From assembly GCF_002863865.1 (NCBI RefSeq), contig NZ_CP022684.1, forward strand, positions 2,695,501 to 2,759,500: a DNA stretch of 64,000 nucleotides. The letters run 5' to 3'. The DNA is from Ketobacter alkanivorans (GTDB taxonomy: Bacteria; Pseudomonadota; Gammaproteobacteria; Pseudomonadales; Ketobacteraceae). Positions within the stretch are counted from its first letter, which is position 1, and each line of letters starts with the position of its first letter. The position numbers and the translations under genes were made by a program. Below the pieces are notes generated by a model that saw only the letters and a list, made by a program, of their open reading frames with translations, had not been told where the DNA came from and did not search any database. Of this stretch, positions 16,551-24,046 are shown in pieces.

Positions 16551-17075
16551 GGATTTTCCAAGTACAAAATAATTACCCTGCACAATACCTTTTGCCCTAT
16601 ACATATCTTTTACATGACCACGAATAACCTTACCGTCAATATCCCATGAATAATTCATGTATGCTGCATTGGGCTCATCAGACTTGTGGCACTGAATCGG
16701 TTTACTCTCATCGACAACACCATTAATTATGGTAGGACCAAATTCGTAGCAAGGAAAGTGTGGTCTATACCACCAAACATCAGGCATGCCGACAGTTCGG
16801 CCCTTTGTTGGTAAATGCCACACATTCAGATCACCATTTTGCTTTCTATATACGAACAGAGACCAGCCATAACCATTGTAAATTGAGCCAAATGAAGGAT
16901 TTGGGGCAATTATCCTAAACTCACCATTTCGTAAATCAGAAATATCAATTCGTATTAGAGCCGCATCCGCCTTTGCACTTGGTTTCATTGCCATTACAAA
17001 TGGATATAGCGCTCCAACTCCACCGACCACAATCAATCCAAATATCACTATTCTCAAATATTTTTTTCTATCCAT
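16545..17075 (-). CDS. membrane-anchored Rieske-like protein without cluster ligands
   Basis: 176 residues. The N-terminus (RIVIFGLIVVGGVGALYPFV, then MAMKPSAKADAALIRIDISDL) resembles the membrane anchor and hinge of the cytochrome bc1 Rieske subunit (…PFV..MNPSA…IDVSDL.). The body is beta-rich and aromatic (NGYGWSLFVYRKQNGDLNVW). The expected C-x-H and C-x-x-H cluster motifs are absent; only isolated PCYEF and QCHKSD occur. It may be a Rieske-fold relative that lost its iron-sulfur cluster, perhaps as an assembly or binding factor (inference). It is a single-gene cassette between attC sites at 16507 and 17096. Confidence 0.6.
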   Translation of the reverse strand: MDRKKYLRIVIFGLIVVGGVGALYPFVMAMKPSAKADAALIRIDISDLRNGEFRIIAPNPSFGSIYNGYGWSLFVYRKQNGDLNVWHLPTKGRTVGMPDVWWYRPHFPCYEFGPTIINGVVDESKPIQCHKSDEPNAAYMNYSWDIDGKVIRGHVKDMYRAKGIVQGNYFVLGKSS

Positions 17076-17095
17076 GAGTAATTTTAGGCACTATC

Positions 17096-17168
17096 AGCTA
17101 ACGTTGAGCACATGGGCGCCGCGTAGCGGCGTACCACCGGCCGCAGGCTGCGAATGATGCTGTTATAT
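17096..17168 (-). repeat. attC site
   Basis: Plus-strand ends are AGCTAAC (17096-17102) and GTTATAT (17162-17168). The inner sequence is an imperfect palindrome (GAGCACATGGGCGCC against GCGAATGATGCT, with central GCCGCGTAGCGGC). The stop of the esterase gene falls in the right-hand heptamer. Convincing integron recombination site, array reading on the minus strand. Confidence 0.8.
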
Positions 17169-17918
17169 TCTGCTCATAAATGCCCACACACTCGCATTTA
17201 TTCGATCAAAATCTTCATAATACCAATGGCTATGGTTTTGCATGATTATTAGCGACGTCGGATAGCCATATTTTTCGAGCCATGCTGTAGTTTCTCTGGC
17301 CGATTCCACAGAAAAAATATGGTCCCGATCACCTAGAAAAATACCAACTCGCGGTAATGCTGAGGCTTGATGATTAATAGCCGACTTAGTCAGCTCAGGC
17401 AAGGTTCCTGCGTGGACTGCAATAGCAGTGTACTCATTGGGATACAATGCGGCTAAAGAAATCGCTTTCCGAGCACCATTAGAATGACCAAATAGGTATA
17501 TTTTCTTGGATGATTTTCCGAATTTATTCAATGCATCTTTCATTGCTTCATTAATGAAGCCTGAGTCATCTATCGCAACATCCCAGTTATTTCCTACCCC
17601 GTTTGGCGCGACCACCATAAAACCATGCTTATCTGAACATTTTCTCCATGCATCTACCATTGACGAGCCGGATCTTCCTGCCCCGTGAAGAGCAACAACC
17701 ACCGGCATTTCCTTAGGGGTTGATTTTGGCACATGCACAAAATATGACTTTACTTCATCTCTATATCTAAAATTTATCCGTTCTCGCTCATTGACGGCAG
17801 GAACATACTCGAACTTGCTTAGCTTAAGATCATTGAGCTTCAAATCAATTTTGTATTCACTCCCCATGACAGATGAGCTTAACAAAGCAAGCGATATTGC
17901 AACTATTCTTATTATCAT
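17163..17918 (-). CDS. exported alpha/beta-hydrolase (LpqC / PHB-depolymerase-like esterase)
   Basis: 251 residues from the ATG at 17918; the frame continues upstream through an attC, so the longer start at 18005 is rejected. Signal peptide MIIRIVAISLALLSSSVMG. Oxyanion-loop motif ALHGAGRSG, nucleophile elbow FGHSNGARKA (Ser), acid FLGDRDHIF (Asp) and base QNHSHWYY (His) are all present and in the right order for the feruloyl-esterase/polyhydroxyalkanoate-depolymerase-like group. Probably a periplasmic or secreted esterase with an unknown substrate. It is carried in a single-gene cassette between attC sites at 17096 and ~17930. Confidence 0.82.
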   Translation of the reverse strand: MIIRIVAISLALLSSSVMGSEYKIDLKLNDLKLSKFEYVPAVNERERINFRYRDEVKSYFVHVPKSTPKEMPVVVALHGAGRSGSSMVDAWRKCSDKHGFMVVAPNGVGNNWDVAIDDSGFINEAMKDALNKFGKSSKKIYLFGHSNGARKAISLAALYPNEYTAIAVHAGTLPELTKSAINHQASALPRVGIFLGDRDHIFSVESARETTAWLEKYGYPTSLIIMQNHSHWYYEDFDRINASVWAFMSRI

Positions 17919-17927
17919 ATTCGGGAG

Positions 17928-18035
17928 ATTCCTCAGCACAGGGGCCCGACGGAGTGGAGCCAATTGCGGTAAAGTGAGCGCAGCGCACCACAATTGGTGA
18001 CGCATAGTTGGATTCCTGTGATGTAGGCGTTAGGC
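17928..18035 (-). repeat. attC site (about 108 bp)
   Basis: The right heptamer GTTAGGC (18029-18035) contains the stop of the 94-aa gene. The inner palindrome is clear: CCAATTG ... CAATTGG around the centre GTGAGCGCAGCGCAC, with outer GCACAGG/CCTGTGAT pairing. The left heptamer (CCTCAGC near 17930) is degenerate. Confidence 0.7.
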
Positions 18036-18314
18036 GATTTCATTTGCTATAGCTAGCTCTAGCTGTTCTATGGACCCAAGCACAGAGGCATGATTATCTA
18101 CCCAATCAACGCCTAAATACTCACGAATAGACTTACCATCTAGTATGCCTTTCATTACTTTCGCCGTTCTTGCTTGCAACAGCCCATGAGACAAGCCCAT
18201 TACATACTCGCTTTCATCTGCCACCGGATCGCCAAGCTCTGAGCCCCACTTTTTCTGTATAGCAGAAATCAGCTTCCCTGCTGCTGCCTCAGATATCGAC
18301 TTTCGTTTTGGCAT
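18030..18314 (-). CDS. hypothetical cassette protein, 94 aa
   Basis: A basic N-terminus (MPKRKSISEAAAGKLISAIQ) is followed by a helical soluble protein (GLSHGLLQARTAKVMKGILDG). No motif recognised. It begins 11 bp after the end of the upstream 114-aa gene, in the same cassette, so the two are probably co-transcribed. The stop lies inside the attC heptamer, as often in cassette genes. Confidence 0.6.
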   Translation of the reverse strand: MPKRKSISEAAAGKLISAIQKKWGSELGDPVADESEYVMGLSHGLLQARTAKVMKGILDGKSIREYLGVDWVDNHASVLGSIEQLELAIANEIA

Positions 18315-18325
18315 TTTCTGAAGCC

Positions 18326-18670
18326 TCAGTACTTACTCAGCACTTTAACAGAACGAATAGAGACATTCTGAGGCAGCTCTCGTATACATAACCAGTACTC
18401 CTCACGAACATCTTCGTCAATTGCTGCGGTGGTGCTATAGAGTGCATCCCGTCCGTCTTTTCGGCATCCGGATATCCAATAGTGATCTCCGGTCTCGACA
18501 TCAAAGTAATTTGACTTAAACCCAGCTCCCTTAAGAGTCTGAAACGTGCGCCCTGCATAATGAAGCGACTGCCCTGATCTGGAAAATCTTACTCGACCAA
18601 TTCTCGCAGAGCCAATCAGCCCGTCATTCTCTTTATATTCGATGTACATTATTCTTGATGAGTTCTTCAT
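18326..18670 (-). CDS. small conserved-type cassette protein, 114 aa
   Basis: The sequence MYIEYKENDGLIGSARIGRV, RTFQTLKGAGFKSNYFDVET, HYWISGCRKDGRDALY and IDEDVREEYWLCIRELP reads like a widespread, uncharacterised small bacterial family often met in cassettes and islands; I recognise the pattern but no function. Soluble, with no signal peptide. The start could also be the Met at residue 8. First gene of a probable two-gene cassette bounded by attC sites at 17928-18035 and 18681-18733. Confidence 0.65.
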   Translation of the reverse strand: MKNSSRIMYIEYKENDGLIGSARIGRVRFSRSGQSLHYAGRTFQTLKGAGFKSNYFDVETGDHYWISGCRKDGRDALYSTTAAIDEDVREEYWLCIRELPQNVSIRSVKVLSKY

Positions 18671-18680
18671 TACTGATTTC

Positions 18681-18733
18681 GCTTAGCGCTTTTATAACCT
18701 GCGTCTCGCGTCAGGTTGATAAATTTGTTAAGC
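18681..18733 (-). repeat. attC site
   Basis: Plus-strand ends are GCTTAGC (18681-18687) and GTTAAGC (18727-18733). The inner hairpin is AACCTG-CGTCTCGCGT-CAGGTT. Compact (53 bp) and well formed; it immediately follows the stop of the 243-aa gene. Confidence 0.8.
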
Positions 18734-18738
18734 GGACT

Positions 18739-19470
18739 CTAATCCCTACGCAGAATGGCCTCAGTAGTTGAATCGATTTTACACCCCGTTGGTAATTCAA
18801 CTGAAGAAACCTTAGGAACTCTGCTCATGTAAACATGGTCGTAACCTAGTTTTTTAGAGTACGCTTTCCCCTCAATTTCTGTTGAAGAGTATCCGCTCAA
18901 ATCAATTTCATGGATATCTAATATTTCTTTCTCATTTTCATAAACAGTTAGGATTAATTTATTATTCTTAACCTCCCAACGCCCAGCAAAGTTGTTCGGT
19001 CCATCTCCAGAACCCAGCATACCCGTATAACAATAATCTCTTTCGTACTTTAAATAGACACACCCCTCGCCAACATCATTAGGATCATCAGAATCCGAAT
19101 ACACAACTTCAATTTTATGAACATCAAACACTGATAATGCACACTTATAGAGTCGACCATCCCGCTCTACATAACTCTGGTCAACACCTGAAAGCACATG
19201 ACTAAAGTACCCGTTATCATAAAACAATATTCCAGTCTCGTTTCCCTTCTTTGCTTTATTTCCGTAACAATTTATACATAAATTCCAAGCAGTGTTGTCA
19301 AAAATGAAATGATCTTCGTCAACTGGAATCATGTTGATAACGTTCTTCGCTGAGTTCAATAGCGTGGACATAGAAATTAATACTACACCAAAGAATAGTA
19401 GCGCTGAAAAGAGCGTATGATTTTTCAGATACTTAATAATTTTGTCATACCTAGTTCCATTGTTGCTCAC
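18739..19470 (-). CDS. membrane-anchored hypothetical protein, 243 aa
   Basis: One hydrophobic segment near the N-terminus (residues ~16-36, LFSALLFFGVVLISMSTLLN) anchors a ~200-residue extracytoplasmic domain that is beta-rich and acidic, with a C-x-x-C motif (NLCINCYGNK, possible disulfide) and a few more cysteines. No family recognised. It follows the zinc-ribbon gene by 33 bp, in the same probable cassette. Confidence 0.6.
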   Translation of the reverse strand: MSNNGTRYDKIIKYLKNHTLFSALLFFGVVLISMSTLLNSAKNVINMIPVDEDHFIFDNTAWNLCINCYGNKAKKGNETGILFYDNGYFSHVLSGVDQSYVERDGRLYKCALSVFDVHKIEVVYSDSDDPNDVGEGCVYLKYERDYCYTGMLGSGDGPNNFAGRWEVKNNKLILTVYENEKEILDIHEIDLSGYSSTEIEGKAYSKKLGYDHVYMSRVPKVSSVELPTGCKIDSTTEAILRRD

Positions 19471-19503
19471 ATTTATTCCTTATAATCCAATACTGCAGAA
19501 AGA

Positions 19504-19791
19504 TTAAAGATTTCTCTTCACTCTAGGAATTAGTCGCATATTGAGAATGTCTAGCGTTATTTCTTCCACTGATTCGTCATTGTAGTACTTCTCTAATAAG
19601 GCTTTCTCTTTTAAGTAAGCAGCCCAAAATTTCTTCCAGTCCTTCTCTTTCTTCGGAGACGGCACTCTAACTTTCCAATGCACATATTCGCACACTTTCC
19701 CACAGGTAGCGCACTTTACAGGCTTATCAGAGTTTTGATCTCTTCTATATTTTTGCTTGCATTCAACGCAAGCCCACGTTCTTTTGCTCAT
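19504..19791 (-). CDS. zinc-ribbon protein, 95 aa
   Basis: CVECKQKYRRDQ followed by CATCGKVC gives two C-x-x-C pairs, a zinc-ribbon/rubredoxin-like knuckle at residues 8-32; the remainder is a charged, lysine-rich helix (KKEKDWKKFWAAYLKEKALLEKYY). Likely a small nucleic-acid- or protein-binding factor; function unknown. It is the first gene of a two-gene cassette between attC sites at 18681 and 19805. Confidence 0.65.
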   Translation of the reverse strand: MSKRTWACVECKQKYRRDQNSDKPVKCATCGKVCEYVHWKVRVPSPKKEKDWKKFWAAYLKEKALLEKYYNDESVEEITLDILNMRLIPRVKRNL

Positions 19792-19804
19792 ATTCCTACT
19801 TGAT

Positions 19805-19860
19805 GCTTAGCGCCTTAATGACGCGCCCCACCAGGGGACGCGTTGATTAACTTGTTAAGT
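19805..19860 (-). repeat. attC site
   Basis: Plus-strand ends are GCTTAGC (19805-19811) and GTTAAGT (19854-19860), with the inner perfect hairpin ACGCGCCCC / GGGGACGCGT. The stop of the 180-aa gene is inside the right heptamer. 56 bp; well formed. Confidence 0.82.
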
Positions 19861-20397
19861 GTTCGGCGTACCATCTTGAACCACATCGACACCTAAAATA
19901 GCTGCTTTGGCACTATGTGCCAAACCAATATTGCTTTTTTCACCAGCTAATCGTCTCTCGTAATCATAATCGAATTTGAAGAACTGCTCAGCTCCCGGAT
20001 GATACACAGTATTGCTTAATAACATTGTGCTTCTTGCGTCCAAAACTTTGCCATTCTCATCATAAAAAACTGCGTTTACAGATAGATTTTGTAATGCGTA
20101 GGCTGAAGCATTCTTAATTCTGAATAAAGCCTCTTGTTTCCCAGGCCATTTGGATGGATTTATTTTTACAAATTCAACCTCAAGTGAAGCTAATATCTGT
20201 TTAACATCGACAATCTCTTTTACTCCTGACGCTTTCTCTACTTCTACGACCTCCGGCTTCAAAGCGCTAGCAGCTAAAAATGGAAATGATTGCATCAATG
20301 TCTTTTGCGCTACATACGCAAACCAATATGGCGAAATAACAAGAAATACAAGGACTGCTACTATTCTTGAATCCAAAATCTTCCATAACTTACTCAT
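19855..20397 (-). CDS. membrane-anchored hypothetical protein, 180 aa
   Basis: The ATG at 20397 (AAGGAG upstream) gives MSKLWKILDSRIVAVLVFLV, a short basic start and one membrane helix (~10-30). The extracytoplasmic part has a beta-sandwich look (EALFRIKNASAYALQNLSVN, VFYDENGKVLDARSTMLL), reminiscent of FxLYD-type or other Ig-like domains, but this is weak. The reading frame continues upstream through an attC; the longer start at 20523 is rejected for that reason. Single-gene cassette. Confidence 0.65.
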   Translation of the reverse strand: MSKLWKILDSRIVAVLVFLVISPYWFAYVAQKTLMQSFPFLAASALKPEVVEVEKASGVKEIVDVKQILASLEVEFVKINPSKWPGKQEALFRIKNASAYALQNLSVNAVFYDENGKVLDARSTMLLSNTVYHPGAEQFFKFDYDYERRLAGEKSNIGLAHSAKAAILGVDVVQDGTPNT

Positions 20398-20417
20398 ATA
20401 AAACTCCTTATTTTTAC

Positions 20418-20513
20418 ACTTAAAGCCCAGCACAGCGGCAGAAAAAACTGGCGCGTAATTGCGGAGCAATTTTAGTGACAGATTTGGCTGTCCGTTGGTG
20501 CTGCTTGTTATGC
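20418..20513 (-). repeat. attC site downstream of herA
   Basis: Plus-strand ends are ACTTAAAGCCC (the heptamer has A for C at its last base) at 20418 and GTTATGC at 20507-20513. Outer arms pair AGCAC/GTGCT; the centre has AATTGC-GGA-GCAATT. 96 bp, resembling large Vibrio/Xanthomonas-type attC sites, and lies 22 bp beyond the HerA stop. Confidence 0.75.
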
Positions 20514-20535
20514 ATTTTTCCAATCAGGATCTACT

Positions 20536-22269
20536 TTATTGAATATTTTGCTTGCGCCAATTATCTATAGCTAACGGAAGTCTCCCTTCTTCTACTGGCG
20601 CCTGCCATTCGTCCCAAAAATCCACAGTCCCGCTGTTCGGCCTATTCAGTGGCTCGTCAATTCTTATTCTACTGGGAAGCAAGCTAGCATCGCCGACTAC
20701 CAACGCCTCGCCCGTATCCAAAGTTGGAAGAATATCTCCAAATCCACCTAAACTATCCGGAAGTAGTTTTTTAATAACTCCTTGGTCTTCTGCATTTGTC
20801 AGCCTCATAGAAATGAAATTGCTACACTGACTCAGCATGGTTTTATTTACCTCGGACGGCCTTTGACTAATCACTACAAGGCTTACACCGTACTTACGGC
20901 CTTCTTTTGCAATTCGTTCGAATATGTCAATTGATACGCTATCAGCTGAATCGGCCGAACTCCTTTGTGGCATATAAAGATGTGCTTCATCACAAAGCAA
21001 TGCTATTGGGTGCCGCAAATCCCCTGGAGTCCAATGCTGAACTGAAAATGCAACGCGCGCGACCAAGGAAACTATTAGTGGAAGTATGTCGGAAGGAACT
21101 TCTGAGAAATTTACAATTTTAATTCCTGCTCTTCCGTTTTCGGAAGTGCTTCCCAACAGCTTTGTAGACAACCGGCTTAGCCAAGAAAAATCCATTATGT
21201 CGTTGCCGCCATTGAAAAGGAAGCCAAGCCGACGATCCGAAATCTTATTCTCTAAGCGAGATATCATCCTCGCCAACTTGCCAAAAAATTCGCCTTGTTT
21301 CTCTGACCCGGCTCTGGCGCCTTGAACCATCTCGGTGTTTATATAGTTCAACCGATCAAGAAGTTCATGCAAGTTAAAAGGTACAGGGCTATCTACCGTA
21401 AAATGCGACAAAATATCATCATGACCATTATCTTCTAAATATTTACGTTTTGATTGGTTTATCTCTCTAGCAACAATCATCGCCTGATTAGGTGCATTTT
21501 GATCACTACGGTCAACAAACATTGACACCAGAGCTTCGTAGGAAAGTAGCCAGTAAGGAAGGTAAAGTATACCGTCATCCAAAGTTCGCCCTGCTTCTAC
21601 ATCAGCTGGGCCAGCAACCTTTAGCTGCTGAATACCGTCTCCTACTAGCGGGGAGTATTCACCATGAAGATCAAAGACTATGGCATTAGCGGAGCTCAGC
21701 CCTGCCATTTGCTCAATTATTCTGGCGGTAGTCCATGACTTTCCCGATCCCGTACTTCCGCCTATAAATGCATGTCGTTGAAAAAACTTATTGCCATTTA
21801 GGTAAGCAATTGCATGCTCATCTAGGGTGTATTTTCCAAGGGTTAGAGCATTTCCATCGTCCGCAATACTTGAAAGGGTTCTCATAAATCCAGTAAGATT
21901 TCCTCCCTCCAGTGAAAAGCAGTTAGCATCAATTTCAGGAACCGATTCAAGTGTTCGACGAAATACGTTCTCTTTTTCGCCATCGCGATCCAATAAAGTA
22001 CCAATGAGTGCGATTTTACAGAGGTTTAGCTCGGGGGACTGGTCAACAATACCCTCATCGATTATCTCAGAGATAGCCTTCTTTCTTGTAACTTGAACTA
22101 TTAGTCCTATGAGGTGCTGCCCAGGCCTGCTGCTTTGCAAAACAGCTAAATGATTTACCTGTAACCTTTTCAGTTGATCCACATTGTCTACATCTACAAC
22201 TACTGTAGCCGTATCAACAGATGCCACTTTCCCTAATGCATCATTGTCCATAAAATTGAAAATTGGCAT
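20536..22269 (-). CDS. herA: HerA-family ATPase of a SIR2-HerA defence pair
   Basis: 577 residues from the ATG at 22269 (AGGGG upstream); a longer frame from 22317 overlaps the SIR2 gene by 37 bp. Domains in order: an N-terminal HAS-barrel (~residues 10-110), a RecA-like core with Walker A FIGGSTGSGKSWTT (~170), DLHGEYSPL, Walker B ALLCDEAHLYMP (~425), sensor-type VVISQRPSEVNKTM (~468) and MRLTNAEDQGV. HerA proteins form hexameric rings. With the SIR2 gene directly upstream this is the two-gene architecture of the SIR2-HerA (Nezha) anti-phage system, in which the complex depletes NAD+ and acts on nucleic acid (established for homologues). It is the second gene of a ~2.9-kb cassette. Confidence 0.9.
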   Translation of the reverse strand: MPIFNFMDNDALGKVASVDTATVVVDVDNVDQLKRLQVNHLAVLQSSRPGQHLIGLIVQVTRKKAISEIIDEGIVDQSPELNLCKIALIGTLLDRDGEKENVFRRTLESVPEIDANCFSLEGGNLTGFMRTLSSIADDGNALTLGKYTLDEHAIAYLNGNKFFQRHAFIGGSTGSGKSWTTARIIEQMAGLSSANAIVFDLHGEYSPLVGDGIQQLKVAGPADVEAGRTLDDGILYLPYWLLSYEALVSMFVDRSDQNAPNQAMIVAREINQSKRKYLEDNGHDDILSHFTVDSPVPFNLHELLDRLNYINTEMVQGARAGSEKQGEFFGKLARMISRLENKISDRRLGFLFNGGNDIMDFSWLSRLSTKLLGSTSENGRAGIKIVNFSEVPSDILPLIVSLVARVAFSVQHWTPGDLRHPIALLCDEAHLYMPQRSSADSADSVSIDIFERIAKEGRKYGVSLVVISQRPSEVNKTMLSQCSNFISMRLTNAEDQGVIKKLLPDSLGGFGDILPTLDTGEALVVGDASLLPSRIRIDEPLNRPNSGTVDFWDEWQAPVEEGRLPLAIDNWRKQNIQ

Positions 22270-22280
22270 CTCTATAACCC

Positions 22281-23285
22281 CTACATTATTAATGTCAGAT
22301 AGCCTTGGAGGCTCCATAAATTCTTTTCAACTACTACTGGCTCCTTTTCAAGGGAACTGTAAATCACTGACTGGTCGTCATGTGCACCCCGTTCAATTGC
22401 TAGGTAGTTATTTACACCGCCATTGATAACATGCTTTTTAGTAGCCTCGGAAAGTGCGTATGTCACGATAGTAATTGGCGCTCCTTGCCGTGCACATTTT
22501 CTCATAAGTTTTGGTTGTATATGCTCATCATTAAATCCATAGCCAACACACAGATATGATGCTGCATTAGTAATGGCAAGGTCTGCGTTGTTTATAATTG
22601 AACGATATGGCTCTAGGTGAGTTCTTTGGTATTTCTGAGTTCCAGGCGTCACAATCTGAGGTAAATATCCGGCCGGGATTTCTTCTAGGTGCGATAATCC
22701 AATAACGTCTTTTAATGGTGATTCAAACCAATCGAGCGACCCGTGCACTTTCCATATATTAGCTTTACGTGAAACTTTAACCTCAGACGGTTGAGATAGC
22801 TGGCGAAAATAGCCATGAGTAAAGCCTGTGTAATGGTGGATATTTTCTTTGTCACAAGCGTATTCGGCAAGCCTGTCATAATTCGTTGTAATGATGTTAA
22901 TAGTAGAGATGCTTGATCTGAACATATGCGAAAGAAGTATACCCAAACTATAACGGTCATTACCTTCAAGACTTCTTTTGAAAATTTCCAGATCTTCTCG
23001 GTTTATAAGAGTCCATGTGTGGTTAATGATTTTTCCTGTTAGTGCTTCGGACACTTGCACCTGATGCAAAGCTGTTTCTAAGCCGACTCCCGAATTCAAA
23101 GCTTCACAAAAGCTAACCCAATTACTTTGGTCTTTTTCAGGAAGATCCGATACATCGGTATGTTCAATTAAATAATTGGCCAATTTCCCCATGCCGGACA
23201 TACCATAGGCTGCTGAGGCACCGCTTCCTAGAACTATGAGCGGTGCCCTTGCATAATAGTCCTGTGCCTGCTTTTCAATACTCAT
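22281..23285 (-). CDS. SIR2-domain NAD+-hydrolase-type effector of a SIR2-HerA defence pair
   Basis: 334 residues from the ATG at 23285; a GTG at 23306 is an alternative. SIR2 fold signatures: nucleotide-binding LIVLGSGASAAYG (~residue 20), TTNYDRL with the catalytic-type Asn (~135), KVHGSLDW with the catalytic-type His (~181) and CVGYGFNDEHI near the end. These are the residues needed for NADase activity in defence SIR2 proteins such as ThsA. No helicase or membrane domain. The stop is 11 bp before the HerA ATG, so the two are coupled. It starts 34 bp after an attC boundary, as expected for the first gene in a cassette; no own promoter is obvious. Confidence 0.9.
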   Translation of the reverse strand: MSIEKQAQDYYARAPLIVLGSGASAAYGMSGMGKLANYLIEHTDVSDLPEKDQSNWVSFCEALNSGVGLETALHQVQVSEALTGKIINHTWTLINREDLEIFKRSLEGNDRYSLGILLSHMFRSSISTINIITTNYDRLAEYACDKENIHHYTGFTHGYFRQLSQPSEVKVSRKANIWKVHGSLDWFESPLKDVIGLSHLEEIPAGYLPQIVTPGTQKYQRTHLEPYRSIINNADLAITNAASYLCVGYGFNDEHIQPKLMRKCARQGAPITIVTYALSEATKKHVINGGVNNYLAIERGAHDDQSVIYSSLEKEPVVVEKNLWSLQGYLTLIM

Positions 23286-23318
23286 CAAAGCCACTACTAG
23301 TTGCACGGTGCATGATTT

Positions 23319-23434
23319 TCATAACGCCCCGATCACCGGGCAGCGTAGTGGAACTATTTTTGTGGTATAAGAGCGAAGCGATACCACAAAAATTGTGGAA
23401 CGTAGCTGGCTCCGCGTGCATCGGATTGTTATGT
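23319..23434 (-). repeat. attC site upstream of the SIR2-HerA cassette
   Basis: Plus-strand ends are TCATAACGCCCC (23319-23330) and GTTATGT (23428-23434). The inner part holds a 12-bp inverted repeat TTTTTGTGGTAT / ATACCACAAAAA around AAGAGCGAAGCG, with outer CCGATC/GCATCGG pairing. About 116 bp, the largest and clearest site in the array. It marks the left end of the 96-aa cassette and the start of the SIR2-HerA cassette. Confidence 0.85.
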
Positions 23435-23440
23435 TTGGGA

Positions 23441-23731
23441 CTATTGCACATTGGTAGCCTCCTTGTATTTTGAAATTGCTTCTTTTACTGCGTTGCACTC
23501 AGTTTCGTATCCATGAATAGGTAACGATTTGATCATATCTTGAAACTTGGTAGCGGCCTCTGAATCATTGGATTTTGCCACTCGTACGGCCTCATCAGAA
23601 ACGAAGTCAATGACGCTTGAGTAGCACATGTTCGCATTGAACCATGTGAACCACGCACCCAAACCGTACGAAACTCCAAGAATGACCACAATCCCTATAA
23701 TTGAAACAGCAATTTTTGCAATCTTAAGCAT
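23441..23731 (-). CDS. small membrane-anchored cassette protein, 96 aa
   Basis: One N-terminal membrane helix (MLKIAKIAVSIIGIVVILGV, GLGAWFTWF) and a ~65-residue helical tail with two cysteines. No family recognised. It is the right-most gene of the array seen here, i.e. the first in reading order. Upstream, ACATAAC at 23747-23753 may mark the cassette's own boundary, but no integron integrase follows. Confidence 0.6.
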   Translation of the reverse strand: MLKIAKIAVSIIGIVVILGVSYGLGAWFTWFNANMCYSSVIDFVSDEAVRVAKSNDSEAATKFQDMIKSLPIHGYETECNAVKEAISKYKEATNVQ

Positions 23732-24046
23732 TACCTATTACCGGAAACATAACATCACACTATCCAAACCCAACCCAAATAACCCCGCCATTACCCAAAG
23801 CACAGATCCCTTCATTTGGCCACAAATTCCCAAATGGAGAACAATTCATATTTGCCTGTTCAGTATTGAATAAATTGGGCCTAAGCCTAGATCTGGCAAT
23901 TTATTGCATTTACCTGTCCAGATCTTTTCGTAAACATATTATCTTTCTACCGCAGCATCGCAAACCAAGTCAATTAAATGCACAAAAAAGCGGCTGAGGT
24001 TACCACCGTCAGCCGCTTGATGTTGTGTTGCTTTTCTGTTTGTTTT
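23732..24046. other. right border of the cassette array, no gene (315 bp)
   Basis: No protein-like frame. The left part is C/A-rich and may be a decayed attC or attI. The right part carries the terminator at 23983-24018. No integron integrase gene or recognisable Pc promoter was found here or in the rest of the window. Confidence 0.5.
23983..24018 (-). terminator. rho-independent terminator of the VOC-hydrolase operon
   Basis: A 10-bp perfect stem AAGCGGCTGA / TCAGCCGCTT with an 11-nt loop. On the minus strand the stem is followed by a T-run (CTTTTTTGTGC). It lies 29 bp after the hydrolase stop and separates that operon from the cassette array. Confidence 0.9.

Noticed and set aside
19855..20523. 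222-residue form of the cassette protein
   Set aside because: The extra N-terminus is translated attC sequence; the ATG at 20397 has a good ribosome binding site and begins a membrane anchor.
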